Positions 8,926 to 18,085 of a stretch of 52,336 nucleotides of DNA are shown piece after piece. Source of the DNA: Geobacteraceae bacterium GWC2_53_11. Its GTDB lineage: Bacteria; Desulfobacterota; Desulfuromonadia; Geobacterales; Pseudopelobacteraceae. Position 1 is the first letter of the stretch. The number at the start of each line of letters is the position of its first letter. The notes beneath the pieces were generated by a model. That model had not been told where the DNA came from, did not search any database, and saw only the letters and a program-made list of their open reading frames with translations. A program made the position numbers and the translations under genes. The stretch is from contig MGZJ01000067.1 in the NCBI GenBank assembly GCA_001802645.1, forward strand, positions 32,265-84,600, read 5' to 3'.

Positions 8926-8942
8926 GGCATTAAATGTGCCAA
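8926..8942 (-). promoter_or_regulatory. sigma-54-type (-24/-12) promoter candidate for the chemoreceptor
   Basis: The minus strand reads TTGGCACATTTAATGCC, with the -24 GG and -12 GC separated by exactly ten bases as RpoN requires. The -24 box is a full match; the -12 box (ATGCC) is imperfect. It faces the gene starting at 8859. Confidence 0.6.
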
Positions 8943-9064
8943 ATATTTAATTGCAATAATGTCAATGTGATAAAGGAAAAAGGGCGTTGATCAACAGGAG
9001 GAGGTGTGACACAAATATTTACAGCATAGAAACATTCGTTGCTTGAGGGGTGAAAGAGGGGTTG

Positions 9065-9084
9065 AGCGGGCTATCGGGCCCGCT
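9065..9084 (-). terminator. hairpin at the end of glgA
   Basis: AGCGGGC (9065-9071) pairs with GCCCGCT (9078-9084), a perfect 7-bp GC-rich stem touching the glgA stop codon. The following T-tract is poor, so it may be a weak or Rho-assisted end. Confidence 0.45.
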
Positions 9085-10619
9085 TATACTCCGAAACGGT
9101 TGCGGTAGTACTCTCCGCCGCGTCGGCGCAGGATGGCCAGGTGGTAGAGTTCGTCGTATTTGTGTGCCGCCGCTTCCCAGGTGAAGCGTTTGCTCATGCC
9201 GTTCTTACGGAGTGCGGCCAGGCCTTTCGGGTTGTTGAAGAAGGTCCAGGCGGCCCAACCGACCGTATCGAACAGTGCCGTGGCGCTGTGGTTCCAGAAT
9301 TTGAAGCCGTCGCCGCTCATGACCGCTTCGTTGAAATTTTCGACGCTGTCGTCAAGGCCGCCGGTGGCGCGGACAATAGGTGGAGTACCGTAGGCGAGGG
9401 AATACATCTGGTTGAGGCCGCACGGTTCGAAGGCTGACGGCATGACGAAGAAGTCAGAGCCGGCCTCGACCTTGTGGGCCAGTGCCTCGTTGTAGCCGAT
9501 GTAGCAGGCAAATTTTTCCGGGTACAGTGCGGCAATGTCGCCGAAATAGAAATGTGCCCACGGTTCGCCGTTGCCGACCACCACAAACTGGCAATCCATG
9601 GTCATGATCCGGTGGATCGCTTCCGCCAGAATGTCGGTACCCTTCTGTTTGACCATACGCGACACAACGCCGAACAGCGGCACGTCGTCACGTTGCGGCA
9701 GTCCCATCGCTTTTTGCAGGTCACGCTTGCAGGCGGCCTTCCCTTTTTTTACGGTTTTGGCAGTGTAATTGGCTGCGATAAACGGATCGCTGGCGGGGTT
9801 CCACTCCTCATAGTCAACACCGTTCAGGATGCCGGAGAGATCGGCAGAACGGTCCCGCACCACACCTTCCAGTCCCCAGCCGAAGGCGGCGGTCTGGATT
9901 TCGCGGGAATACTCCTCGCTGACCGTGTTGAGCAGGGTAGCGTGATAGAGGCCCCCTTTCAGCAGGTTGACCTGATCGTCTTTTTCCAGTTCGAGGTAGT
10001 TGAAGTGCTTCCAGCCGATGCCGAGTACATCCATCAGGCCGGGGTAGAAATTGCCCTGGTGCTGCATATTGTGCAGCGTCAGCAGTGAAGCGGCGTTGCC
10101 CACATAGCGGTCATGCAGGTAGGAGGTGTTGAGCAGTACCGGAATGACGCCGGTGTGCCAGTCATGGGCATGAATGACATCCGGCGACCAATCGAGCATT
10201 TTGCAGAGTTCAAGCGAGGCTTTGGAGAGGAAGACGAAGCGGTTGTCGTTGTCCAGATACCCTTCGCCCCCCTGCTGGTACAAACCGGTCCGTCCGTAAT
10301 ACCCCTCGTGCTCCAGGAAGTACACCGGTACCTCACTTCCCGGCAGGCGTCCTTCCTGAACGCCGCAGTACTGGTGACCGCTGATACCCATTGGTACCAC
10401 CAGCGTGCCCGGCAGTAGTTTCAGTCCGAATTTTTCAGGGTTAACGCTGTAATAGCGCGGCAGCACCACCCGTACATCATGCCCCATGCGGGCAAGATAC
10501 TTGGGGAGCGCGCCGACAACATCGCCAAGCCCCCCCTCTTTGGCAAAAGGGGCGGCTTCGGATGCTGAAAACAGTATGGAGAGCGGCTTGAAGGGTTTCG
10601 CGGAATGGGCGGCTGACAT
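9084..10619 (-). CDS. glgA: glycogen synthase (ADP-glucose type)
   Basis: About 511 residues, GT5 family. It transfers glucose from ADP-glucose to the growing alpha-1,4-glucan. The N-terminal sugar-nucleotide motif is KEGGLGDVVGALPKYLA. The acidic C-terminal motif is FEPCGLNQMYSLAYGTPPIVRATGGLDD. Two start codons are possible. The ATG at 10619 overlaps the transaldolase stop as TAATG, which implies translational coupling and is preferred; a TTG at 10640 would add seven residues. It is the last gene of the folK - YHS protein - transaldolase - glgA operon and links carbon storage with sugar-phosphate metabolism. Confidence 0.97.
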   Translation of the reverse strand: MSAAHSAKPFKPLSILFSASEAAPFAKEGGLGDVVGALPKYLARMGHDVRVVLPRYYSVNPEKFGLKLLPGTLVVPMGISGHQYCGVQEGRLPGSEVPVYFLEHEGYYGRTGLYQQGGEGYLDNDNRFVFLSKASLELCKMLDWSPDVIHAHDWHTGVIPVLLNTSYLHDRYVGNAASLLTLHNMQHQGNFYPGLMDVLGIGWKHFNYLELEKDDQVNLLKGGLYHATLLNTVSEEYSREIQTAAFGWGLEGVVRDRSADLSGILNGVDYEEWNPASDPFIAANYTAKTVKKGKAACKRDLQKAMGLPQRDDVPLFGVVSRMVKQKGTDILAEAIHRIMTMDCQFVVVGNGEPWAHFYFGDIAALYPEKFACYIGYNEALAHKVEAGSDFFVMPSAFEPCGLNQMYSLAYGTPPIVRATGGLDDSVENFNEAVMSGDGFKFWNHSATALFDTVGWAAWTFFNNPKGLAALRKNGMSKRFTWEAAAHKYDELYHLAILRRRGGEYYRNRFGV

Positions 10620-11263
10620 TATTTCGGAACGCTCTCCCAATCCTTGAGGAACTTGTCGATACCGGCATCGGTGAGCGGGTGCTTGGCAAGCTGGATCATG
10701 ACCGAATAGGGGATGGTGGCGATGTCGGCGCCGATCAGGGCGGAGTCAAGGACATGGATCGGGTTGCGTACACTGGCCACGATGATTTCGGCCATGTAGC
10801 CGTAATTGTCAAAGATGGTGCGGATATCTTCGATGATGCCCATACCGTCCTGCGAAATGTCGTCAAGGCGGCCAACGAATGGGGAAACGTAGGAAGCACC
10901 CGCTTTGGCTGCCAGAAGTGCCTGCATGGCGGTAAAAATAAGGGTCACGTTGGTTTTTACACCCTTGTCGGTCAGAGCCTTGCAGGCTTTGAGCCCTTCG
11001 GGAGTCATCGGCAGCTTGATCACGATGTTCTTGTGGATCTTGACCAGCTCTTTGGCCTCTTTGATCATGCCGGGCGCATCCAGCGAAATTACTTCAGCTG
11101 AAATCGGACCGTCAACGATGGAGACGATCTCTTTGATGACATCCTTGAATTTGCGTCCCGATTTGGCAATCAGTGACGGGTTGGTGGTGACGCCATCAAC
11201 GAGGCCGAGTGCGTGAGCTTCACGAATTTCTTTTACATCTGCGGTGTCGATAAAAAATTTCAT
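10619..11263 (-). CDS. tal: transaldolase, small TalC/FSA type
   Basis: 214 residues, matching the short transaldolase / fructose-6-phosphate aldolase subfamily. The N-terminus [16 protein letters not shown] and the segment [14 protein letters not shown] are family hallmarks. The Schiff-base lysine lies in [35 protein letters not shown] follows. Whether it is transaldolase or fructose-6-phosphate aldolase depends on one active-site residue and cannot be decided by eye. GGAGG sits upstream of the ATG. Its stop overlaps the glgA start. Confidence 0.95.
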   Translation of the reverse strand: MKFFIDTADVKEIREAHALGLVDGVTTNPSLIAKSGRKFKDVIKEIVSIVDGPISAEVISLDAPGMIKEAKELVKIHKNIVIKLPMTPEGLKACKALTDKGVKTNVTLIFTAMQALLAAKAGASYVSPFVGRLDDISQDGMGIIEDIRTIFDNYGYMAEIIVASVRNPIHVLDSALIGADIATIPYSVMIQLAKHPLTDAGIDKFLKDWESVPK

Positions 11264-11277
11264 CTAATTCCTCCGGT

Positions 11278-11541
11278 TTATTGTGGTGAACTATGGTCAA
11301 GTTGTTCGCGGTATTTTTCAAGGCAATCCATGGAACAAAAGTAGTGCCGTTCTCCGTTATGCCTGCCGATAACGGCCGATTCCCCAGTTACGTAGACTCC
11401 GCAGACAGGGTCGCGAAACGTTTCCTCGCCGGAATCGTGTTTTCCTGTCCCGTTTGTCGGCGCTTTTTTCGCGGCGGTAAACGAAAGCAGTATGCGGTAG
11501 CCGATGTAGAGCAGCAGCCCTATCATCAAAAATCTGATCAC
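11278..11541 (-). CDS. small membrane-anchored YHS/TRASH-type metal-binding protein
   Basis: 87 residues. One N-terminal membrane segment (MIRFLMIGLLLYIGYRILLSF) is followed by a polar linker and a YHS/TRASH-like domain, DPVCGVYV then HYFCSMDCLEKY. The Cys residues are positioned as in metal-sensing or metal-delivery domains, so copper, iron or zinc binding facing one side of the membrane is likely. The GTG start is supported by GGAGGAACC. It lies 14 bases after folK and 14 before tal, so it is co-transcribed, though its link to folate or sugar metabolism is not obvious. Confidence 0.8.
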   Translation of the reverse strand: MIRFLMIGLLLYIGYRILLSFTAAKKAPTNGTGKHDSGEETFRDPVCGVYVTGESAVIGRHNGERHYFCSMDCLEKYREQLDHSSPQ

Positions 11542-11555
11542 GCTGGTTCCTCCGG

Positions 11556-12044
11556 TTATAATTTGACGACGGTTTCGTCGGATGCAAGCGTCGCCAGGGT
11601 TTCGCGTATCTTTGTGCCGGTCAGGGGATGCAGTAGCTCCGGGGCAATTTCGCAGAGCGGCTGTAACACAAAACGCCGCTCGGTCAGGCGAGGATGAGGA
11701 ACGATGAGGTTGTCTTCGCTGATGATCTCATTGCCGTAGAGCAACAGATCAAGATCCATTCTGCGTGGTCCCTGGTGAACCGTCCTGATTCGCTTGAAAC
11801 TTTCGTCTTCGATTCTCAGCAGGTGAGTCAGCAGGGAACGGGCATCAAGGTGTGTCGAAAGCCTGAGTACCGCGTTGTAGAATGCATCTTGAGGTACCGA
11901 ACCAACCGGAGATGTCTCGTAAAACGACGAAAGTGCCGTCACCTTGCAGCCGGGAAGTTTGCCGATCTCCGCGATGGCCCGTAACAGGTTGAGCTCACGG
12001 TCACCGATATTGGAACCAAGGGCTATGTACGCTTCAGTTTCCAC
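11556..12044 (-). CDS. folK: 2-amino-4-hydroxy-6-hydroxymethyldihydropteridine pyrophosphokinase
   Basis: 162 residues, the normal HPPK length. It transfers pyrophosphate from ATP to the pterin in folate synthesis. Signatures are AYIALGSNIGDRELNL at the N-terminus, FYETSPVG, GPRRMDLDLLLYGNE (Mg2+/ATP-binding Asp residues) and HPRLTERRFVLQPL. It starts with GTG and has no good Shine-Dalgarno. It is the first gene of a four-gene minus-strand operon running to glgA. Confidence 0.96.
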   Translation of the reverse strand: METEAYIALGSNIGDRELNLLRAIAEIGKLPGCKVTALSSFYETSPVGSVPQDAFYNAVLRLSTHLDARSLLTHLLRIEDESFKRIRTVHQGPRRMDLDLLLYGNEIISEDNLIVPHPRLTERRFVLQPLCEIAPELLHPLTGTKIRETLATLASDETVVKL

Positions 12045-12097
12045 GTTGTGATTAAAACATAACGCCTTCTGTGCGTCAACCGTAACCCCTGTTTTCT

Positions 12098-12138
12098 AAA
12101 AAAAACACCCTGGCAACTAGGAGGGGAAGTTACCAGGG
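12098..12138 (-). terminator. intrinsic terminator downstream of the epimerase gene
   Basis: On the minus strand an 11-bp stem (plus-strand arms 12108-12118 and 12128-12138, one G-U pair) is followed by a run of eight U (A-run 12098-12105). A second hairpin, GAGGATTC-gttg-GAATCCTC (12144-12163), lies just before it. Together they end the 13489-12289 operon before the folK promoter. Confidence 0.85.
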
Positions 12139-12288
12139 CAAATGAGGATTCGTTGGAATCCTCGCAAGATTTTCGTTGATTTAAATATATCAGTACCTTG
12201 ATATCTTGGCAAGTAATAAAAATGATAAGTAGCCGGCATTACATGTAAAAAAGTATTAACTTTACTCTTTTGGTAGGAGACGTTTCGG

Positions 12289-13212
12289 CTAACGCGTGTG
12301 TGAAAGCTCGTCGGTGCCCGTGGGAGCAGCATGAAGCGGGACCTGCGGGACTGACGCCGCCAGTCCTGCTTCCAGATTCTCATAACGCAGGGAAACCTTG
12401 AGTCGTTCCAGCATCCGGCTGTTGTCGATAATCCGTGATTGGCTGACATAGGAAAACATGAGTGGTGACATGACCTGGCGCGCCTCCGCCATGCTAACCT
12501 GCGGCTGGCGCGGCAGGCCGAGGGCGTCGGCACAGGCGTTGAAGTAGGAGGTCATGCTTGATGGCTGTCCGTCACTGATGTTAAATATTTCGCCGTCTCG
12601 TCCGCGTTCGGCAGCCGCGACACAGACCGTAGCGAGATCGTCGGCATGGATACGGTTGCTTGGCCCTGATTCGTCCTCATTTAAAAGCGGTTGTCCCAGG
12701 TTGATCTGCATCAAGGGGAGGCGACCGGGGCCGTAGATGCCGCTGACCCGCAGAATTACGACCGGAATGTTTCCGGCCGCGCCATAGTCCCGGAACGCGT
12801 TTTCGGCATCAAGGCGGCGTTTGCCCATTGCGGAGCCGGGGGCGGAGGGGGATTCCTCCGTGACCACCGTGCCCCCCGCCTCGCCGTACACTGACGTTGC
12901 ACTCATATAGATGACCCTGGCCGGTTTTCCTGTGCCGGAAATGTGCGAAATGAAGTTCCGGGCCCGGCTGTCCGTAATCCCCCCTCCTGGCGGTGGTACG
13001 AGGTAATACAGTACGGAATCAGCCAGATCGAACACCGGGACAGCGGTCGCATCGTCCAGCGCCGTGACCACCGTGTGAAAACCGGCTGTTTCAAGCCGCG
13101 AACAATGTTCGGGAGACCGGACCATACAGGTGACCTCTGCCCCGGATTCACGGGAAATGCGGGCGATGCGCTCGCCGATGTAGCCACATCCAGCAATAAA
13201 TATCTTTGGCAT
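12289..13212 (-). CDS. NAD(P)-dependent epimerase/reductase (extended SDR, YeeZ-like)
   Basis: About 307 residues. The N-terminal Rossmann loop KIFIAGCGYIGERIARI binds NAD(P). The SDR active-site region includes VIYMSATSVYGEAGG (Ser and Tyr) and a lysine in the GKRRLDAENAF segment. RIHADDLATVCVAAAERG is typical of sugar-nucleotide epimerase-like proteins. The Tyr-x-x-x-Lys spacing is not the textbook one, which agrees with the atypical YeeZ group. Substrate unknown. ATG 13212 is preferred over 13221 because AGGA is better spaced. It lies about ten bases after a small gene with which it forms an operon. Confidence 0.85.
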   Translation of the reverse strand: MPKIFIAGCGYIGERIARISRESGAEVTCMVRSPEHCSRLETAGFHTVVTALDDATAVPVFDLADSVLYYLVPPPGGGITDSRARNFISHISGTGKPARVIYMSATSVYGEAGGTVVTEESPSAPGSAMGKRRLDAENAFRDYGAAGNIPVVILRVSGIYGPGRLPLMQINLGQPLLNEDESGPSNRIHADDLATVCVAAAERGRDGEIFNISDGQPSSMTSYFNACADALGLPRQPQVSMAEARQVMSPLMFSYVSQSRIIDNSRMLERLKVSLRYENLEAGLAASVPQVPLHAAPTGTDELSHTR

Positions 13213-13222
13213 AATGTCCATC

Positions 13223-13489
13223 CTACGACAGATACGATTTTACCAGCGGGGTCATTGACTCGGATGCTGATGTAATCGCAGATTTGCGCTCAGCGGCGGT
13301 CATGAACTGTTTGAGGAACTTTTTGGCTTTCTTCTTGTCGCCGGCAACCGTATCGGACATTTTGAGGAGGATGCCGATCGGCACGCCGTTACGGAAGCCT
13401 TGCACCAGTTTTTCTATTTCGTCACTGCGTTGTTTTTCCGTCCATGTTTTGAACAGTGCTGCTCCCAGGTCATTGGTGTCGTTAAGCAT
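13223..13489 (-). CDS. conserved small soluble protein of unknown function
   Basis: 88 residues, rich in Lys, Thr and Ser, predicted helical, with no signal or membrane segment. A GGAGAG site precedes the ATG at a good distance. The central KKKAKKFLKQFMTAAERK is strongly basic and might contact nucleic acid, but no known DNA-binding fold is recognisable. It is upstream of and co-transcribed with the epimerase gene. Confidence 0.7.
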   Translation of the reverse strand: MLNDTNDLGAALFKTWTEKQRSDEIEKLVQGFRNGVPIGILLKMSDTVAGDKKKAKKFLKQFMTAAERKSAITSASESMTPLVKSYLS

Positions 13490-13511
13490 GTCTCTCTCCG
13501 GATCGTGAAAT

Positions 13512-13540
13512 AAGAAAACCCCGCAGATTGCTCTGCGGGG
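13512..13540 (-). terminator. intrinsic terminator of the pyruvate:ferredoxin oxidoreductase gene
   Basis: CCCCGCAGA (13519-13527) and TCTGCGGGG (13532-13540) form a perfect 9-bp stem with a 4-base loop. On the minus strand TTTTCTT follows. It lies about 30 bases past the stop codon. Confidence 0.9.
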
Positions 13541-13570
13541 CTGGATAGTACCATTTCAGAAAAGTGCTGA

Positions 13571-16500
13571 CTACTTTTTCTCGCAGGTCTCTTCGTAGCT
13601 GAGTGATGCCAGCTTCTGGTAGTAGGAGAAGTGGGCCTTGACTCCCTGACGGGCTTTTTCCATCAGTTCGGCTGCTGCTTCCGGGTTTGCTTTCTTCAGC
13701 ATGCGGTAGCGGTTTTGCCCATTGGTGTATTCGCTGAATTCGATAGTAGGTGCTTTACTATCAAGCTGCAGCGGGTTCTTGCACTCTGCTATCAGCGTGG
13801 GGTTGTAGCGGTAGAGCGGCCAGTATCCGGAGTTAACGGCCTTTTTCTGCTCGTCAACGGCAGTCGTCATGTTGATGCCGTGAGCGATGCAGTGGGAGTA
13901 CGCAACGATGATGGAAGGTCCATCAAACGCTTCGGCTTCCAGCATTGCCTTGATGCACTGTGCCGGGTTGGCCATGGAAACCTGTGCCACGTAGACCGTG
14001 CCGTAGGACATGGCGATCATGCCCAGATCCTTCTTGGAAACCGGTTTGCCGCCGGCGGCAAACAGTGCTACGGCACCCATCGGAGTTGATTTCGATGCCT
14101 GGCCGCCGGTGTTGGAATACACCTCGGTATCGAGAACGAAGAGGTTGATGTTCTTGCCGGAAGCAATAACATGGTCAAGACCGCCAAAACCGATATCGTA
14201 GGCCCAGCCGTCGCCGCCGATACACCAGACCGACTTGTTGACCAGGTAATCGGCAAACAGTGCCAACTGCTTGGCTGATGCATCCTTGCTTCCCTTGATC
14301 GCTTTCTTGAGCTCCTCTACACGGGCGCGCTGTGCTTCAATGCCGGTCTGGGTAGACTGATCGGCAGCGAGGATATCCTTGGCAAGTTTAGCTGCGGTGA
14401 AACCTTTGGTTGCTGCCAATGCCGACAGGTGTTCACGGGCGGACTTGGTGAACTGGTCCACGGTCAGGCGCATACCGAAGCCGAATTCCGCATTGTCCTC
14501 AAACAGCGAGTTGGACCAGGCAGGACCACGGCCATCAGCACGCTTGGCGTATGGAGTGGTCGGGAGGTTGCCGCCGTAGATCGAGGAACAGCCGGTTGCA
14601 TTGGCAACGAGCATCCGGTCACCGAACAGCTGGGTGAGCAGCTTCAGATACGGTGTTTCGCCGCATCCCTGGCAGGCACCGGAGTATTCGAACAGCGGGC
14701 GTACCAGCTGGTTGCTGCGCAGGGTCTCAAGCTTGAGCTTGCTGGCATCAACATCCGGAAGCGACAGGAAGAAGTCGTAGTTTTCCGCTTCAGCGGCACG
14801 CAGCGGCGGCTGGAAATGCATGTCCAGAGCCTTGTGTGCCGGATTCTGCTTGTCTTTCGCCGGGCAGTTGTATGCGCAGGCGCCGCAACCGGTGCAATCT
14901 TCCGGAGCTACCTGGACGGTCAGTTTTTTGCCGGCCATTTCGGTGATTTTGCAATCGGCTGATTTGAATGTTTTCGGTGCTTTCTTCAGGAGAGCAGCAT
15001 CATAAGCCTTGAGGCGAACCGATGCATGCGGGCAGACAAAGGAACAGATGCCGCACTGGATGCAGAGCTTCTCATCCCATACGGGGATATCGACGGCAAT
15101 GTTGCGCTTCTCGTACTGCGACGTTGCGGTCGGGAACGTGCCGTCGACCGGCATTTTGGAAACCGGCAGAGTGTCGCCAAGTCCGGCTACGATAACGCCG
15201 GTAACTTCTTTAACAAACTTTGGTGCCTTGCTGGAAACGGCGGCAGCCATTTTTAGTTTGCTGGTTGCTTTTGCAGGGACTTTTACTTCGTAGAAGTTGT
15301 TAAGTCCGGCATCCACAGCTTTGTAGTTCATATCCAGAACTTTTTCGCCGGCCTTGCCGTAGGATTTCTTGATAGCTCCCTTGATTGAGGACACGGCATC
15401 CTTCAGAGGAATGATGTTGGAAATTTTGAAGAACGCGGTCTGCATGATGACGTTGATACGGGGTCCGAGGCCGATTTCGTTGCCCAGTTTGACGCCGTCG
15501 ATAACGTAGAATTTCATTTTCTTGGCGATGATTTGCTGCTGCACTTCTTTCGGCATGGTGTCCCATACTTCATCGTGAGCAAACGGTGCGTTGAGCAGGA
15601 ACGTTGCGCCGGTTTTGGCACGAGCCAGCAGGTCGTACTTCTCAAGGAACGAGAAGTTGTGGCAGGCGACAAAGTCGGCTTCCTGAACCAGATAGGGAGC
15701 ACGGATCGGCTTTTTGCCGAAGCGCAGGTGCGATGTGGTCATGGAACCGGCCTTCTTGGAGTCATACACGAAGTAGGCCTGGGCGTTGTTGTTGGTTTCC
15801 TCGCCGATGATCTTGATGGAGTTCTTGTTGGCGCCAACAGTACCGTCAGAACCGAGACCGAAGAACATAGCTTCATAGGTCCCCGGCATCGGGTTCTTGA
15901 AGGAGTAATCGACCGGAAGGCTGCAGTTGGTAACGTCTTCTTCGATACCGACGACAAATTTGTTTTTCGGCTTTTTGGCTTTCAGGTTGTCGAGTACTGC
16001 TTTAGCCATAGCCGGGTTGAATTCTTTGGAGCCGAGACCGTAGCGGCCGCCGACGATAACGGGGTAACCGTCAAACTTGAATTTGCCATCGGCCATAGCT
16101 TCGCCGATTGCAGTACGGATATCAAGATAGAGCGGCTCGCCCAGCGAACCAGGCTCTTTGGTACGATCCAGCACAGCAATTTTCTTAACTGTTTTCGGCA
16201 GTGCCTTGATGAAGGAATCAAGCGGGAATGGACGGTACAGGTGGATCTTGATTACGCCGACCTTTTCACCCTGCTTCACCAGATTCTCAACCGTATCCTG
16301 AACTACGTCAGCTCCGGAACCCATGACCACAACCACGCGATCAGCGTCTTTTGCACCGGCATACTCAACCAGTTTGTACTTACGGCCGGTCAGTTTGCCG
16401 AACTTGTCCATCTCTTCCTGAACGATCTTTTCGCAGGCAGGGTAGAAGCTGTTGACCGTTTCACGCCCCTGGAAGTACACGTCGGGGTTTTGTGCCGTAC

Positions 16501-17149
16501 CGCGCATTTCGGGGCGATCCGGGGTAAGTCCGCGCAGTTTGTGTGCGGCAATCAGTTTGTCGTCCAGCATGAAGCGCATGTCGTCGTAGGAGATCTCTTC
16601 AACTTTCTGAACCTCGTGTGAGGTGCGGAAGCCGTCGAAATAGTGCAGGAACGGGATGCGGCTGCGCAGTGTCGAAGACTGGGCGATCAGGGCGAAGTCC
16701 ATGACTTCCTGGACGTTGTTGGAGCAGAGGAACGCCCAGCCGGTGGCGCGACATGACATGACGTCGGAGTGGTCACCAAAGATGGAGAGTGCCTGAGCGG
16801 CAATGGCACGAGCGGTTACGTGAAAAACCGTGGAGGTCAGCTCGCCGGCGATCTTGTACATGTTCGGGATCATCAGGAGCAGGCCCTGGCTGGCGGTAAA
16901 GGTTGTAGTCAGTGCTCCTGCCTGCAACGCACCGTGAACGGCTCCTGATGCGCCACCTTCGGACTGGAGTTCGGCAACAGTCGGTACGACTCCCCAAATG
17001 TTCTTCTCGCCTGCAGCGCTTTTGGCGTCAGATATTTCGCCCATTACCGATGACGGGGTAATCGGGTAAATGGCGATAACTTCGTTTGTGGCGTGAGCCA
17101 CGTGGGCGGCGGCGGTGTTGCCGTCAATGGTGACCATCTTTTTGCTCAT
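13571..17149 (-). CDS. por: pyruvate:ferredoxin (flavodoxin) oxidoreductase, single-chain
   Basis: 1192 residues, the usual size of homodimeric PFOR/NifJ. It interconverts pyruvate + CoA and acetyl-CoA + CO2 with ferredoxin. The N-terminal domain carries IYPITPSSVMGE. The gamma-type domain has GVIKIHLYRPFP and a glycine-rich segment GRYGLGSKEF. Two 4Fe-4S motifs lie around residues 690-760: CIQCGICSFVCP and CTGCGACAYNCP. The C-terminal TPP domain has GACQGCGETPY, GDGWAYDIGFGG and NTGGQASKSTP. GAGGAGG lies upstream of the ATG. It is monocistronic with its own terminator and is followed upstream by recR. In a Geobacter-like cell it links acetyl-CoA to pyruvate. Confidence 0.98.
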   Translation of the reverse strand: MSKKMVTIDGNTAAAHVAHATNEVIAIYPITPSSVMGEISDAKSAAGEKNIWGVVPTVAELQSEGGASGAVHGALQAGALTTTFTASQGLLLMIPNMYKIAGELTSTVFHVTARAIAAQALSIFGDHSDVMSCRATGWAFLCSNNVQEVMDFALIAQSSTLRSRIPFLHYFDGFRTSHEVQKVEEISYDDMRFMLDDKLIAAHKLRGLTPDRPEMRGTAQNPDVYFQGRETVNSFYPACEKIVQEEMDKFGKLTGRKYKLVEYAGAKDADRVVVVMGSGADVVQDTVENLVKQGEKVGVIKIHLYRPFPLDSFIKALPKTVKKIAVLDRTKEPGSLGEPLYLDIRTAIGEAMADGKFKFDGYPVIVGGRYGLGSKEFNPAMAKAVLDNLKAKKPKNKFVVGIEEDVTNCSLPVDYSFKNPMPGTYEAMFFGLGSDGTVGANKNSIKIIGEETNNNAQAYFVYDSKKAGSMTTSHLRFGKKPIRAPYLVQEADFVACHNFSFLEKYDLLARAKTGATFLLNAPFAHDEVWDTMPKEVQQQIIAKKMKFYVIDGVKLGNEIGLGPRINVIMQTAFFKISNIIPLKDAVSSIKGAIKKSYGKAGEKVLDMNYKAVDAGLNNFYEVKVPAKATSKLKMAAAVSSKAPKFVKEVTGVIVAGLGDTLPVSKMPVDGTFPTATSQYEKRNIAVDIPVWDEKLCIQCGICSFVCPHASVRLKAYDAALLKKAPKTFKSADCKITEMAGKKLTVQVAPEDCTGCGACAYNCPAKDKQNPAHKALDMHFQPPLRAAEAENYDFFLSLPDVDASKLKLETLRSNQLVRPLFEYSGACQGCGETPYLKLLTQLFGDRMLVANATGCSSIYGGNLPTTPYAKRADGRGPAWSNSLFEDNAEFGFGMRLTVDQFTKSAREHLSALAATKGFTAAKLAKDILAADQSTQTGIEAQRARVEELKKAIKGSKDASAKQLALFADYLVNKSVWCIGGDGWAYDIGFGGLDHVIASGKNINLFVLDTEVYSNTGGQASKSTPMGAVALFAAGGKPVSKKDLGMIAMSYGTVYVAQVSMANPAQCIKAMLEAEAFDGPSIIVAYSHCIAHGINMTTAVDEQKKAVNSGYWPLYRYNPTLIAECKNPLQLDSKAPTIEFSEYTNGQNRYRMLKKANPEAAAELMEKARQGVKAHFSYYQKLASLSYEETCEKK

Positions 17150-17238
17150 GTACTGCCTCCTCTGTGGGATGTATGCTGAAACTGCCTGTTTACAAAATCA
17201 CTGTCAACCATTCGTCGTTTGACAGACCTATACCGAGG

Positions 17239-17832
17239 TTACAATTCGTTTCTACCCTGCAATGCCCACTGAACCGTGGCTGCATCGACAAACTCGATAT
17301 CGCTTCCGAGCGGTATGCCATGCGCCAGACGGCTGATCTTGACTCCTGTGGGTTTCAGCAATCTGGTCAGGTAGAGCGCTGTTGCTTCGCCCTCTACGGT
17401 GAAGTTTGTGGCAATTACCACTTCGCGAACCGAACCGCCTTCGATGCGCTTTACCAGTTCCGAAATCCTGAGATCAGCCGGTCCGATCCCCGATAGTGGC
17501 GAAATCGCTCCTTCCAGAACATGGTAGACCCCCTGGTAGGCATTGCTCCGTTCGAGGGCCATCAGATCCTGAGAGTTCTCGACGACACAGATGGTGCCGG
17601 CGTCCCGGTTGCCGGAGCAGATAGAACAGGGGTCTGTCTCGGTTATGGCAAAGCAGGTCGAACAGGGGTGAACACGGTCCCGAACCTCACAGAGCGACTC
17701 CGACAACGCAGTCATATTGCGGGGAGATTTTAAAAGATGAAATGCCAAACGGAGTGCGGTACGTTCACCGATCCCCGGCAACTTCTTCAGTTCTCCTACC
17801 AAACGCATCAATGAGGATGATTTTGTTAACAT
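17239..17832 (-). CDS. recR: recombination mediator protein RecR
   Basis: About 197 residues. It acts with RecF/RecO to load RecA at gaps. The order is helix-hairpin-helix (LKKLPGIGERTALRLAFHLL), four-Cys zinc finger (CSTC and CSIC) and Toprim domain (ICVVENSQDLMALER to GVKISRLAHGIPLGSDIEFVD). The ATG at 17832 gives the family-typical start (MLTKSSSLMRLVGELKKLPG); a GTG at 17844 would add four residues. It lies in the dnaX-ybaB-recR order common in bacteria, but a strong hairpin with a U-run sits only about 45 bases upstream. Confidence 0.97.
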   Translation of the reverse strand: MLTKSSSLMRLVGELKKLPGIGERTALRLAFHLLKSPRNMTALSESLCEVRDRVHPCSTCFAITETDPCSICSGNRDAGTICVVENSQDLMALERSNAYQGVYHVLEGAISPLSGIGPADLRISELVKRIEGGSVREVVIATNFTVEGEATALYLTRLLKPTGVKISRLAHGIPLGSDIEFVDAATVQWALQGRNEL

Positions 17833-17878
17833 AAAATCCGACACAAATAAAACAATTTTTTAGTATTATAGCGAGGTT

Positions 17879-17940
17879 AAAAAAGATGCTCCCCCGCTCT
17901 GGACAGGTCGATGAATGACCGGAAACCATGGAGGAGCATT
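17879..17940 (-). terminator. terminator-like hairpin between ybaB and recR
   Basis: On the minus strand a 10-bp stem (one G-U) with an inner GGTC/GACC hairpin is followed by CTTTTTT (A-run 17879-17884). It is a good intrinsic terminator and lies just before recR, about 150 bases after ybaB. It either ends the dnaX-ybaB transcript or acts as an attenuator for recR. Confidence 0.75.
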
Positions 17941-18085
17941 AAAATCAGGAATTTTTGACTGCATTGGTACAGCATATGGCGACACCGTATACGCGAACAC
18001 TATTAGCCGAACTAAAACATTTAGTCAAATTAAAATGTGAGCTGCCGCAAAAACAGTACATACATGATACAACTATCTAAATTGC

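Noticed and set aside
15533-16621. Long open frame (362 codons) antisense to the pyruvate:ferredoxin oxidoreductase gene
   Set aside because: The opposite strand encodes a full, conserved enzyme; the antisense frame has no family features and arises from codon bias.
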